From the NCBI RefSeq assembly GCF_002943105.1, contig NZ_PTPZ01000003.1, forward strand, positions 310,001 through 374,000: 64,000 nucleotides of DNA. Reading direction: 5' to 3'. The stretch is from Cloacibacterium normanense (GTDB lineage: Bacteria; Bacteroidota; Bacteroidia; Flavobacteriales; Weeksellaceae). A program made the position numbers and the translations under genes. Positions 25,666 through 32,766 of this stretch are shown here, in pieces (position 1 is the stretch's first letter; each line of letters begins with the position of its first letter). The notes beneath the pieces were generated by a model. It made no database searches and was not told where the DNA came from. It worked only from the letters and a program-made list of their open reading frames with translations.

Positions 25666-25747
25666 ATATTGCATCGCATTTTCCCTCCTGTAGAATAGAA
25701 CACTTTCTTTTTTTTCCTTTTTTTTCTTTTAGAAATTTTCCTGCGAA

Positions 25748-25774
25748 GCATAACTTTTAAATCCCGAGTTATGC
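25748..25774 (+). promoter_or_regulatory. Hairpin covering the start codon of the DUF6943 gene
   Basis: GCATAACT (25748-25755) pairs perfectly with AGTTATGC (25767-25774), and the ATG at 25771-25773 lies in the second arm. In the mRNA this would bury the start codon in an 8-bp stem with an 11-base loop, so initiation could depend on unfolding. Confidence 0.45.
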
Positions 25775-26196
25775 AAAATTTCAAAGTACGTACATACGAT
25801 GTACAACAGGCAACGCCAAAAACCGCAATTTTTATTCTGAACCGTGGCAGAAATGCTGGAAAACCACTCCGCCAACCGTGCCCGAACTGCTTCATTATCT
25901 ACTGCAAAGACGAAAATGAAGTTGAAAACTACTACTGGACATTTTTTTCCCTCTGGAAATCTAAATTTTTTCACCGTTTTTTGTGTGGTTCTGTCATTGA
26001 TATGCTCAGAATTACTGATCTGAAAAAAATTCTTATTGAAAAAGTCCAACCAAACTTCGAAAATTTTGAGAAAAATGAAATCTTAATTGAAAGACTCAAA
26101 ACCGTTGAAAAATTGAATTCCGAATATTCCAGAAGAATCCAAGTTCTTCAAAAGCTAAGGTATCAATTGATCTATCACTTTTATTTTGTGAAATAA
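25771..26196 (+). CDS. DUF6943 family protein
   Basis: The 141-residue protein contains FILNRGRNAGKPLRQPCPNC, followed by FIIYCKDENE and the aromatic run YYWTFFSLWKSKFFHRFLCG. This is the signature of DUF6943, a Bacteroidetes family of unknown function often found in accessory regions. The CPNC pair could bind metal. The rest is helical and Lys/Glu-rich (TVEKLNSEYSRRIQVLQKLR). It converges on the minus-strand cassette, and a strong hairpin terminator sits between them. No enzyme activity can be assigned. Confidence 0.7.
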   Translation: MQNFKVRTYDVQQATPKTAIFILNRGRNAGKPLRQPCPNCFIIYCKDENEVENYYWTFFSLWKSKFFHRFLCGSVIDMLRITDLKKILIEKVQPNFENFEKNEILIERLKTVEKLNSEYSRRIQVLQKLRYQLIYHFYFVK

Positions 26197-26200
26197 GAAA

Positions 26201-26228
26201 AGCCTCTCCAACTCGGAGAGGCTCTTTT
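26201..26228. terminator. Strong terminator between DUF6943 and the minus-strand cassette
   Basis: AGCCTCTCC-AACTC-GGAGAGGCT (26201-26223) is a perfect 9-bp stem followed by TCTTTTTT. It ends the DUF6943 transcript. On the other strand the A-rich left flank gives a weaker U-run for the cassette. Confidence 0.85.
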
Positions 26229-26249
26229 TTATCCAAATAGTCACCACAA

Positions 26250-26441
26250 CTAAGGATTAGGTTTTTTTTTCATCATTTGGAGTAATCTCTTAACCAAAAG
26301 TGTTGCTACAAAACTCGATACACCACCCAAAAATCCAAGAATGATGGTCTTCAGAATATCTTCGGCTTGTAGGTTAACAAATATACTTAAAACCGTCCCA
26401 AATGCAGTGCTAAATTTTGTCGAGTTATCCACGTAATTCAT
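26250..26441 (-). CDS. Small membrane protein A of the MARQK cassette
   Basis: This 63-residue protein has one clear hydrophobic helix (KTIILGFLGGVSSFVATLLV, about residues 31-50) and a basic tail (KRLLQMMKKKPNP), so an N-out, C-in single-pass protein is likely. It is last in a minus-strand set with the next small membrane protein 41 bases upstream. Size, single helix and charged tail are holin-like, but no holin family can be named from sequence. Confidence 0.6.
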   Translation of the reverse strand: MNYVDNSTKFSTAFGTVLSIFVNLQAEDILKTIILGFLGGVSSFVATLLVKRLLQMMKKKPNP

Positions 26442-26482
26442 AGCAAATCAATATAAAATGAATACCCATCGACCAAAAAATG

Positions 26483-26695
26483 CTAATCATCACGATATAC
26501 TGCAGCTTGACTTACCGCCGAAGCAATGCCTCCAGCTACTGCCAAATATCCTGCTACACTCACCACCAAAGCTGGAAGCGAAACAGGAGCGGTCACAATA
26601 ACGCCACTTACAGCTGTTAAGGCTAAACCAATATTTCTAAGCTTGCGGAAAAACTTCGGCGTTGGTTCCTGAATTCTTTGCACTAATTTTTTCAT
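26483..26695 (-). CDS. Small membrane protein B of the MARQK cassette
   Basis: Seventy residues: a basic N-terminus (KKLVQRIQEPTPKFFRKLRN), then two hydrophobic stretches (IGLALTAVSGVIVTAPVSL and ALVVSVAGYLAVAGGIASAV) rich in Gly, Ala and Val, ending YRDD. A two-helix hairpin with its N-terminus in the cytoplasm fits a small pore former or holin. It starts one base after the stop of the DUF5675 gene on the same strand, so the two are very likely co-translated. Confidence 0.6.
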   Translation of the reverse strand: MKKLVQRIQEPTPKFFRKLRNIGLALTAVSGVIVTAPVSLPALVVSVAGYLAVAGGIASAVSQAAVYRDD

Positions 26696-26696
26696 A

Positions 26697-27101
26697 CTAT
26701 TTTATTTTTTTGGTAACAATGAGTTCTACTACAAAACCATTCTCTAAATAGGGGAAAACCAAATTTTTGAGCTTCTCAAAAGCTTTTCTCGATTCATTTC
26801 CTCTACCTTCTCCTGTAATTTGACTTACTGGAGCAATACAACCATTCAACTCCTTCAAAGCGTTATTGGCTGGATGTAAAAGAATGTATTTTCTATTTTT
26901 TACATTGATCAACTCCAAGTGCCACTTAAACTTTGCACTATAACGCTTTCGGATTTTGTATTTTCCCTCTGGAATACACGAAACTCGAGCTTTATTATTT
27001 CGCCAAGGCAATTCTATCGTTTTACAAATTTCTTTGCCGTTTAGACTTAAAAAGCCGTTCGTTCCTTCGGGAAAATACATCCTTTCCAATACGATTTCCA
27101 T
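26697..27101 (-). CDS. DUF5675 family protein
   Basis: The 134 residues show the DUF5675 pattern: CIPEGKYKIRKRYSAKF, WHLELINVKNRKYILLHPAN and LNGCIAPVS. Two conserved Cys, the W-x-L-x-x-V/I-x-x-R strand and the HPAN / GCI motifs are in the order seen in phage and contractile-injection loci, where the family is thought to act on or near the cell wall. The GCI motif recalls L,D-transpeptidase-like folds. No signal peptide is seen, so export would need a helper, such as the two neighbouring membrane proteins. It lies nine bases after the 252-residue gene's stop. Confidence 0.75.
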   Translation of the reverse strand: MEIVLERMYFPEGTNGFLSLNGKEICKTIELPWRNNKARVSCIPEGKYKIRKRYSAKFKWHLELINVKNRKYILLHPANNALKELNGCIAPVSQITGEGRGNESRKAFEKLKNLVFPYLENGFVVELIVTKKIK

Positions 27102-27109
27102 GTATTTTT

Positions 27110-27868
27110 TTACACTGGTGTATCAACTTTCACAATCGACAATGCGTTGAAAGCTCCATTTTTCAATGGGTATTTTTCTCCATTCACTTCTTGGAAGAAT
27201 TCTACTCCTAAAAACAAGAAGATGGGGTGAGGGCTATTTGGCGTTAATTCATTATCCAAAATGAATTCGTCCGTAGCCGTTTCATTCCACGCTTGAACTG
27301 GAGACTCATTCATCTGAGTTTCAAAAACACCATTTTCAAAATCCACTGCAGCTGCAGCTGTTACAATTTTGAAATGAGTAGTTCCCCCAGGAGCAGCAAT
27401 CATCACCGTTGGCGTAAAAGCTGGAATGTTCACTTGGCATAAACCACTGGTTCTGGTGATATCCACCGTTTTCGGTGCGAAAAGCGTGTTCCCCAACTTC
27501 CCATTGATATTGAAGTCAAAACCATCTAAAAGGATAGCTTCGCCATCAATCACGTTTCGAGCTCCTCTAGGGTTAGTTTGGTCCATTTGGATAACCTTAA
27601 CCATTTCTTTGGTTAATCTGCTGACCATTCTGGAATCAGAAGCTCTTAACAAAAGCGGACGTATAGCATTTCTGAGAACTTTCCCAGAATTTCCCGCTCT
27701 CCCGAATTCTGAACCATTTTCTCGGGTTCTCTGGAAGGTAGGGTCATTTTTAATTCTTTCCGCCGATACACCGCCTTTCTCTCTTGCGAGGTAGCCGTCT
27801 TTAGATTTGTAAAAGGTGATACCTCCAATGGTACCATCTAATTTGATAATACTTTTTTGTCTTGCCAT
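27110..27868 (-). CDS. MARQK-type 252-residue protein, cassette lead gene, function unknown
   Basis: The protein opens MARQKSIIKLDGTIGGITFY and continues KSKDGYLAREKGGVSAERIK, then NDPTFQRTRENGSEFGRAG. The layout (short G-x-I-G strand pair, Y-x-x-R, then a charged helix) recalls DUF6266-like proteins, but I cannot assign it firmly. The second half is beta-rich with no Cys motif (VNIPAFTPTVMIAAPGGTTH; LFLGVEFFQEVNGEKYPLKN). There is no signal peptide or membrane helix. Similar proteins are common in Bacteroidetes accessory DNA, as far as I recall beside DUF5675 and small membrane genes. Size and beta content would suit a structural (shell- or tail-like) subunit; that is speculation. Confidence 0.65.
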   Translation of the reverse strand: MARQKSIIKLDGTIGGITFYKSKDGYLAREKGGVSAERIKNDPTFQRTRENGSEFGRAGNSGKVLRNAIRPLLLRASDSRMVSRLTKEMVKVIQMDQTNPRGARNVIDGEAILLDGFDFNINGKLGNTLFAPKTVDITRTSGLCQVNIPAFTPTVMIAAPGGTTHFKIVTAAAAVDFENGVFETQMNESPVQAWNETATDEFILDNELTPNSPHPIFLFLGVEFFQEVNGEKYPLKNGAFNALSIVKVDTPV

Positions 27869-28144
27869 TTTTTTTACTTTTTACTAGATTTATTTTTCAG
27901 ATGATGAGGTTCACCTGTTCAAACCTTCGCGAATTCACATGACAAAATTTGAGAATTTATGCCCCCAAAACAAATATTAAAGCGGTTCTACCCATATTTA
28001 GCGGAAAACGATACTTTCAGTTGTAAACACAACTTTTAGCGGATTTAGAGCTTTTTATAACAATTAGTGTATTTAGAAAATAATTAAATTTGATATCAGT
28101 ATACCACACCTAAGTCAACTCCATATCAAAAGTATAGATAGTGT
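27869..28144. promoter_or_regulatory. Divergent control region between the MARQK cassette and the HTH-like gene
   Basis: On the plus strand TAAATTTG (28085-28092) fits the -7 box for the gene at 28145. On the minus strand TACTTTTG (28127-28134) fits a -7 box directed toward the cassette, about 260 bases ahead of it. Between the divergent genes are AGTTGT-aaac-ACAACT (28019-28034) and three AGCGG motifs starting at 27981, 28000 and 28038 (spacings 19 and 38). Overlapping divergent promoters beside a small DNA-binding-like protein suggest a switch. The long untranslated leader of the cassette is unusual. Confidence 0.45.
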
Positions 28145-28348
28145 ATGAAAAAAAGATTTTTTAGGCTGTGCATCTACCCAAAAGACGTAATGAAAATTAC
28201 AGGCAAAAGTGAAACCTATTCACGCACACTTCTCTCCAAAATTAAAGCCTCATTAAACAGACCTCCACACCAGTTCATCACCATAGAAGAATTCTGCCAA
28301 TACACTGGTCTAGAAATAGAAAAAGTACTAGAAATAATCACGGATTAG
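28145..28348 (+). CDS. Small HTH-like DNA-binding protein, divergent from the cassette
   Basis: The 67 residues MKKRFFRLCIYPKDVMKITG, SETYSRTLLSKIKASLNR and ITIEEFCQYTGLEIEKVLEI read as a basic strand followed by a helix-turn-helix-like core (DVMKITGKSETYSRTLLSKI) and a second helical pair. MerR/excisionase-like folds have this layout (short domain, helix naming the start of binding). It faces away from the cassette across 276 bases holding both promoters, so it is the natural candidate for its regulator. It could also be an excisionase, given the tRNA-like site 160 bases downstream. Confidence 0.65.
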   Translation: MKKRFFRLCIYPKDVMKITGKSETYSRTLLSKIKASLNRPPHQFITIEEFCQYTGLEIEKVLEIITD

Positions 28349-28351
28349 CAT

Positions 28352-28453
28352 ATGAATTCTTTGGTATTACTAGAAGATTATCGTAAATTTGCTAAACCTA
28401 AAGATTCAATCAAAATGTATCAAAATAGGAGGGGGAAAAGTAGGGGTCTTTGA
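28352..28453 (+). CDS. Possible 33-residue peptide after the HTH-like gene
   Basis: An ATG three bases past the HTH-like gene's stop opens a frame reading MNSLVLLEDYRKFAKPKDS and ending QNRRGKSRGL before TGA. Composition is plausible and basic at the end, but there is no recognisable motif and such short frames arise by chance. It could be the front of a longer gene lost at the element edge. Confidence 0.25.
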   Translation: MNSLVLLEDYRKFAKPKDSIKMYQNRRGKSRGL

Positions 28454-28506
28454 AAAATTAAGTTTATCAAATTATTATAAACAAAGGTTTTTAAAGGTTA
28501 TTAATA

Positions 28507-28524
28507 AGTCCCGTCCGGATCGCA
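28507..28524 (+). other. tRNA 3'-end remnant (tRNA-Asp type), probable attachment site
   Basis: AGTCCCGTCCGGATCGCA matches the end of the T-loop, the T-stem 3' strand and the acceptor 3' strand of a tRNA, most like Bacteroidetes tRNA-Asp (TTCGAGTCCCGTCCGGACCGCA, from memory). No 5' part of a tRNA precedes it: the bases before it are AT-rich with no complementary arms. A terminator follows. Such lone 3' ends mark one edge of elements integrated in tRNA genes; the intact tRNA should then lie at the other edge, left of this window. Confidence 0.55.
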
Positions 28525-28546
28525 AGCAGAAATGCAAAATCTAATG

Positions 28547-28584
28547 AAACCCTTTAATTTTAATTTAAAGGATTTTATTTTTTT
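28547..28584 (+). terminator. Terminator after the tRNA-like remnant
   Basis: AAACCCTTTAA (28547-28557) pairs with TTAAAGGATTT (28565-28575) with one mismatch, followed by ATTTTTTT. It is placed as a tRNA gene's own terminator would be. Confidence 0.7.
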
Positions 28585-28667
28585 AACTTATATTTTTTGA
28601 TAAAAACTAAAATCTTAAAGAAATCAATACAATTAAATTCTATACAGAAAAATTAAGGAAATCAACT

Positions 28668-29336
28668 ATGAAGACTAAACTATTTTTATCTATAGCTTCT
28701 TTGTTAACATCCATTTCAATTTTAAAAGCTCAAGAAACGGCTACAGTAGAGGTGAAAAATCCTCCTGTGATTGTAGAAACTGTTTTTGGAGACAAAGCTT
28801 TAGGATTTCAAACTAATTTTCAGAAAAAACTGACAAGTGCTCCTAAATTTGGAATATTTGCAGTAAGTGATATTATTGGAACATGGGATAAGGATGATAC
28901 TGACGGTTTTATGGTACAAGGGAATATTACCTATGAATTTGCCCAAAATTTAAATTTAATGGGAGGTTTTCACATGGCTACAGGTGTTGATATCAGACCA
29001 GCAGTAGGAGTGATTTATTCTAAAGGCTCTCCAGATTATGTAATTGTATTTAATCCGCGTTACTATATAGATGATAACGGAGAAATGGAGGCTTTTTTAA
29101 TGGGAGAGTATAAACCAAAGCTTTCAGAAAATTGGAGATTTTATTCTAAAATTCAAGCGATGTATGCTGCACTTACTAATGAAGGTAATCCTCACACGAG
29201 AAGCTATCTTAGATTAAGAGCAGGTGTTAATTACAACGAGATTTCTTTTGGTTTAGCCAGTAATTTCGAATATTTTGGATCACCAAAGTTTAACCAAAAT
29301 AATTTTGGACTTTTCGTATCAACTGCATTATTTTAA
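28668..29336 (+). CDS. Exported beta-barrel-like protein, unknown function
   Basis: A signal peptide (SILKAQE) is followed by about 200 residues of alternating polar and hydrophobic strands with Gly/Asn turns and a C-terminal aromatic (FVSTALF), as in small outer-membrane barrels. Strands such as YEFAQNLNLMGGFHMATGVD, MEAFLMGEYKPKLSENWRFY and LRLRAGVNYNEISFGLA repeat about every 10-20 residues. I cannot name a family. It is the first gene right of the tRNA-like site and has core-like AT-rich composition. The 319 bases before it hold the tRNA remnant and terminator and nothing else convincing. Confidence 0.65.
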   Translation: MKTKLFLSIASLLTSISILKAQETATVEVKNPPVIVETVFGDKALGFQTNFQKKLTSAPKFGIFAVSDIIGTWDKDDTDGFMVQGNITYEFAQNLNLMGGFHMATGVDIRPAVGVIYSKGSPDYVIVFNPRYYIDDNGEMEAFLMGEYKPKLSENWRFYSKIQAMYAALTNEGNPHTRSYLRLRAGVNYNEISFGLASNFEYFGSPKFNQNNFGLFVSTALF

Positions 29337-29398
29337 AAAAGTTTGCTCAGTTTGTCTTTTAAGAAGAAATAAGTTGATAATTTTATAAAAATTTTAAA

Positions 29399-29782
29399 AT
29401 GAAACTGGTTCACATCAAAGAAATTGTAGTAAGCGACGAGCATTTAGACCAAAATAATCATGTGAATAATGTTCAATATGTGCATTGGGTAGAAGAAATG
29501 GCAAAAGAACATTGGGATATTTTAAAAAATAGTACACCTTATTCAGATGATTTTTGGGTGCTTTCTGACCATCATATCCAGTATAAGAAGCAGGTTTTTA
29601 AAGGTGAAATACTTACACTGAAAACATATCCCGAAAAACCAGAAGGAATAAGACAGCCTAGAAAAGTAGAGTTTTACAGAGGTGAAGAATTGGTGGTAGA
29701 TTCTAGAACGCTTTGGATTCTGATGGATAGTCAGAATTTAAAAATTAGAAGAGTTCCAGAGGATTGGTTAGAAAAAATTTAG
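29399..29782 (+). CDS. Acyl-CoA/acyl-ACP thioesterase, hotdog fold
   Basis: The 127-residue protein has the 4HBT hotdog signature DQNNHVNNVQYVHWVEEMAK, where the Asp of D-x-N-x-H-V-N-N is the usual catalytic or positioning residue. The later KGEILTLKTYPEKPEG and SRTLWILMD strands complete a YbgC/FatA-like single hotdog. It would hydrolyse a thioester of a short or aromatic acyl chain in the cytoplasm. Length is typical. It ends six bases before the converging radical SAM gene. Confidence 0.85.
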   Translation: MKLVHIKEIVVSDEHLDQNNHVNNVQYVHWVEEMAKEHWDILKNSTPYSDDFWVLSDHHIQYKKQVFKGEILTLKTYPEKPEGIRQPRKVEFYRGEELVVDSRTLWILMDSQNLKIRRVPEDWLEKI

Positions 29783-29788
29783 AAATTT

Positions 29789-30751
29789 CTAAACGCTCAT
29801 TTCTCCTCTATACTCACTTCCTTGAAGGATGTTTCTTCTTTCCAGTTCTGCATCGATGTAATTTTGAATTTGAGACTTTTTTAAGCCCCATTTTGGTGCG
29901 ATGAGCATATCTACATCAGATAAAGCAAAAAGTCTCTGAATGACGATGTCTGGCCTTAATTTTGGCAGAATTTCACAGAGAATGTCAGTATATTCTTCTA
30001 AAGTGAAGAGTGGGAAAGGTTCTCTTTTGTATTTTACACCCATAATAGAACCTTTCACGATGTGTAAGTGATGAAACTTCACGAAATTAATTTTCTCAAA
30101 CTTGTTGATTTCATTTGCGTATTTTACAATCATTTCTCGAGTTTCGCCCGGTAAACCCAAAATGGTGTGAACGCAAACATCTAACGAAGAATTTTCTAAA
30201 AGTTTCATAGCAGAAATAAAATCTTCATGAGTGCAACCACGATTAAGATTTTGCAAAGTTTCATTGTAAATAGATTCTATTCCCAGTTCTATATCTACCT
30301 CTAACCCTCTGTTTTTGTAACTTTCTAGAAGTTCTATAATTTTCGCGTCAAGACAATCGGGGCGTGTTCCTACGGATAAACCAACAATGTTTTCTGAATT
30401 TATTTTTAACGCTTCATCGTACATTAATTTGAGTTCTTCTACTGGCGCATAAGTATTAGAATTAGGCTGAAAATAAATGATAAATTTTTCTGCTTTATAA
30501 TTTTGAGTAGCGTTTTCCATGCCATGTAAAACCTGTTCACGAATAGAATCTAGATTTCTAGAAGCGGGAGTAAAAGAATCTGTATTACAATAGGTACAAC
30601 CGCCATAACCTTTGGAGCCATCTCTGTTCGGACAGGTAAAACCACCGTCTACAATGACTTTGTACACGCGCTTTCCGTGATATTTTTCTCTGAGGTAAGC
30701 ACTGTAATAATTATAGTTTTTTTCTCCGTAAGCAAGCGTTTTGATAGACAT
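29789..30751 (-). CDS. TIGR01212-family radical SAM protein (YhcC-like)
   Basis: The cluster motif is CPNRDGSKGYGGCTYC near residues 40-55, with the C-x12-C-x2-C spacing of the TIGR01212/YhcC family rather than C-x3-C-x2-C. Other family features are IYFQPNSNTYAP, VGLSVGTRPDCL, ELGIES and VHTILGLPGET. At 320 residues it is full length. It binds a [4Fe-4S] cluster and S-adenosylmethionine; the substrate is not established to my knowledge. Confidence 0.88.
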   Translation of the reverse strand: MSIKTLAYGEKNYNYYSAYLREKYHGKRVYKVIVDGGFTCPNRDGSKGYGGCTYCNTDSFTPASRNLDSIREQVLHGMENATQNYKAEKFIIYFQPNSNTYAPVEELKLMYDEALKINSENIVGLSVGTRPDCLDAKIIELLESYKNRGLEVDIELGIESIYNETLQNLNRGCTHEDFISAMKLLENSSLDVCVHTILGLPGETREMIVKYANEINKFEKINFVKFHHLHIVKGSIMGVKYKREPFPLFTLEEYTDILCEILPKLRPDIVIQRLFALSDVDMLIAPKWGLKKSQIQNYIDAELERRNILQGSEYRGEMSV

Positions 30752-30783
30752 TTTAAAATGAAATTAATGCGTAGGTTTTTCTG

Positions 30784-31281
30784 TCAGTTAAGAATGGAAT
30801 TTTCTGCAAAATTTTTGAGTTTTTCCATTTCGGTTTTTGCTTTTTTCTGCCCGATTTTTGTGGCCAAAAAAGTAAGCAATAATAAAACCAATGCAAAGAT
30901 AGAAAGATAAATTGCCCAAGGAAAATCTTGGCTGTTAATTTGTTTCGTTACAAGCCAAATGGTGATAAAAACCATGAAAATAATAGAAAAAATGAAGTAA
31001 AGGAACATGAAAAAAGTCCAAACAGCTGCACTTGGACCAAAAATTCCTCTGATAAAGGTTTTTTCATCTTCCTTTTCTACTCTGAGTGAAAGATAAGGTT
31101 TCCAAAATTCATTATGAGCGGTTTTTACCCAAATAGAAGCCACTTCTTTATTGATATTTCCTTGGATTTCAGTATTTTTTTGAAGTTCGGTTTTTAAATT
31201 TAATTCAAAATCCTCTTTACTCAAATCAGTTTCTAATTTGAATCGAGGTCTGGTTCTGATGGTATTGAGTTTTTTATCCAT
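30784..31281 (-). CDS. Membrane protein with two TM helices, unknown function
   Basis: The 165 residues start with a soluble part (about 1-78, charged), then two hydrophobic helices (VWTFFMFLYFIFSIIFMVFI and AIYLSIFALVLLLLTFLAT) and a Lys-rich cytoplasmic end. The gene's ATG overlaps the stop of the aspartyl protease gene by one base, so the two are probably translated together. I recognise no family. Confidence 0.7.
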   Translation of the reverse strand: MDKKLNTIRTRPRFKLETDLSKEDFELNLKTELQKNTEIQGNINKEVASIWVKTAHNEFWKPYLSLRVEKEDEKTFIRGIFGPSAAVWTFFMFLYFIFSIIFMVFITIWLVTKQINSQDFPWAIYLSIFALVLLLLTFLATKIGQKKAKTEMEKLKNFAENSILN

Positions 31282-32627
31282 TAATTTTCTTGATAAGGAA
31301 TAGGGTCTTTTAGAATAAATTCTTTGATTAAAGTTAAAGAATTTCTTAGAAGTTTTAGGGTAATTGTTTTTTCTTCTTCAGACATGAAAACCTCATTGAT
31401 TTGTTGAAGAGTCATGTCAGAAGTCTTTTTACCATTGATTTCTATAAGTTTATCTCCTTTTTTGATGTCTGCTAAAAATCCCGGTGAATTTTCTCTAACT
31501 CCAGCCACAGAATATTCTGGTTTCAACACAAATTTGTATTGAAATTCACTCGCGTCTTGAATTCTTATTGTGGTTCCTCTGTCGTTATTTGTAGATTCTG
31601 GAAGTTTTGGAAGTTCAACTTTTACCAAATCTTTTTCCCATTTCATGCCATCATGTTTGATGTCTAAACCGCTCATGTTAAATCTGAAAGGTTCTTTGAT
31701 AGATTTGGTTTTTTTGATGAAAAATAAGCCATTTTTATAGTCGAAACCAATAGTAAATCTTTTTAAAACATCTGCGCCGATAGAACCAATTCTTTCTTTT
31801 ACGAAATTCATAGATTTTACCGATTCTTCGCTCGGCATTGCTACAATGGGTTGATTTAGAATATTATTTCCAAGTTTCAGCGCATGCATTCTACTGCGTT
31901 TTCCATAGATGTCTCCATTAAATCCTCTTCCGAGAAAATCATCTATATTTGGTCTATTATAGTTGAAATTGGGAATTCTATTTGGGAAAAGCCACATTGC
32001 ATCACTATTTCCTAAGTCAATAAGCATTTTTGCGGGGAAAAACTCCTTAGTTTGCTGTACTTCGGCAGTGTGATACGGTTTTTGGGATTCTACACTTATA
32101 GGTAGTTTCTCAAATTTTCTGAAAGTTTTCTCAGAATAATATTTTCTATTGTAAACCGTAATAATATGCCTTTCGAAATCTATTTTTAGAGGATTATTTT
32201 TAAAAAAATGATAACCGATAATGCCATTTACAGGAATTCCTACGTGAGAAGAAAAATTGAAGTCTTCGTCTAAGATGATGTAAATTTCGTGACTGAAATC
32301 CACTAAAGTTTTATTGACTTCTACCTTGTTTTTAGTAGATTTTATGCCTTCTATATAATTGCTTCCGCCAAGTCCTGTAAATCTTATTTTTTCTACATTT
32401 TCGAAGACAACTTCTTTGTTTTCTAAGCTAAAAAGTAAAGTTTCGGAAACGCCAGTGTCTAACAAAAAAGTAAGGTCTACATTATTGACTTTTAAATCCA
32501 AAAAAACTAAATTATTGATTTGCCGAAAAGGAATGTTTATCTTATTCTTATCCTCTAATATCTGAAAGCCATCTTGAGCATTGATGGATAAAGAAAAAAT
32601 CAGAAAAAGAAAGTATAAGATTTTCAT
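31281..32627 (-). CDS. Exported retropepsin-like aspartyl protease with PDZ domain
   Basis: After a signal peptide (SLSINAQ) two half-domains carry the aspartyl-protease motifs: FLLDTGVSETLLF (about residues 56-68), with the classic D-T-G, and MLIDLGNSDAMWLF (about 201-214), where the second site reads D-L-G. The DLG form is common in this Bacteroidetes family. A PDZ domain closes the protein (PGFLADIKKGDKLIEINGKK, about 379-440). The role is probably periplasmic or surface proteolysis with substrate recognition by PDZ. It forms a two-gene unit with the overlapping membrane protein downstream. Confidence 0.85.
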   Translation of the reverse strand: MKILYFLFLIFSLSINAQDGFQILEDKNKINIPFRQINNLVFLDLKVNNVDLTFLLDTGVSETLLFSLENKEVVFENVEKIRFTGLGGSNYIEGIKSTKNKVEVNKTLVDFSHEIYIILDEDFNFSSHVGIPVNGIIGYHFFKNNPLKIDFERHIITVYNRKYYSEKTFRKFEKLPISVESQKPYHTAEVQQTKEFFPAKMLIDLGNSDAMWLFPNRIPNFNYNRPNIDDFLGRGFNGDIYGKRSRMHALKLGNNILNQPIVAMPSEESVKSMNFVKERIGSIGADVLKRFTIGFDYKNGLFFIKKTKSIKEPFRFNMSGLDIKHDGMKWEKDLVKVELPKLPESTNNDRGTTIRIQDASEFQYKFVLKPEYSVAGVRENSPGFLADIKKGDKLIEINGKKTSDMTLQQINEVFMSEEEKTITLKLLRNSLTLIKEFILKDPIPYQEN

Positions 32628-32687
32628 AGTCTGAAATTACAAAGAAAATTTTAATAAAATTCAAAATATTTTGCAGATACATAAAAA

Positions 32688-32712
32688 AACTCCTCAAAAT
32701 TTCTGAGGAGTT
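32688..32712 (-). terminator. Terminator of ahcY
   Basis: AACTCCTCA (32688-32696) pairs with TGAGGAGTT (32704-32712), and the A-run to its left becomes a U-run on the minus strand. Confidence 0.85.
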
Positions 32713-32766
32713 GTAGTATAAATTAATTTTCAGTCTTCCATCTTCCGATTTCTGACTTTCAACTTT

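Noticed and set aside
25593-25895. Minus-strand frame opposite the DUF6943 gene
   Set aside because: It is antisense to a gene with a recognisable family signature and crosses the long hairpin; it is Lys/Phe-rich by composition.
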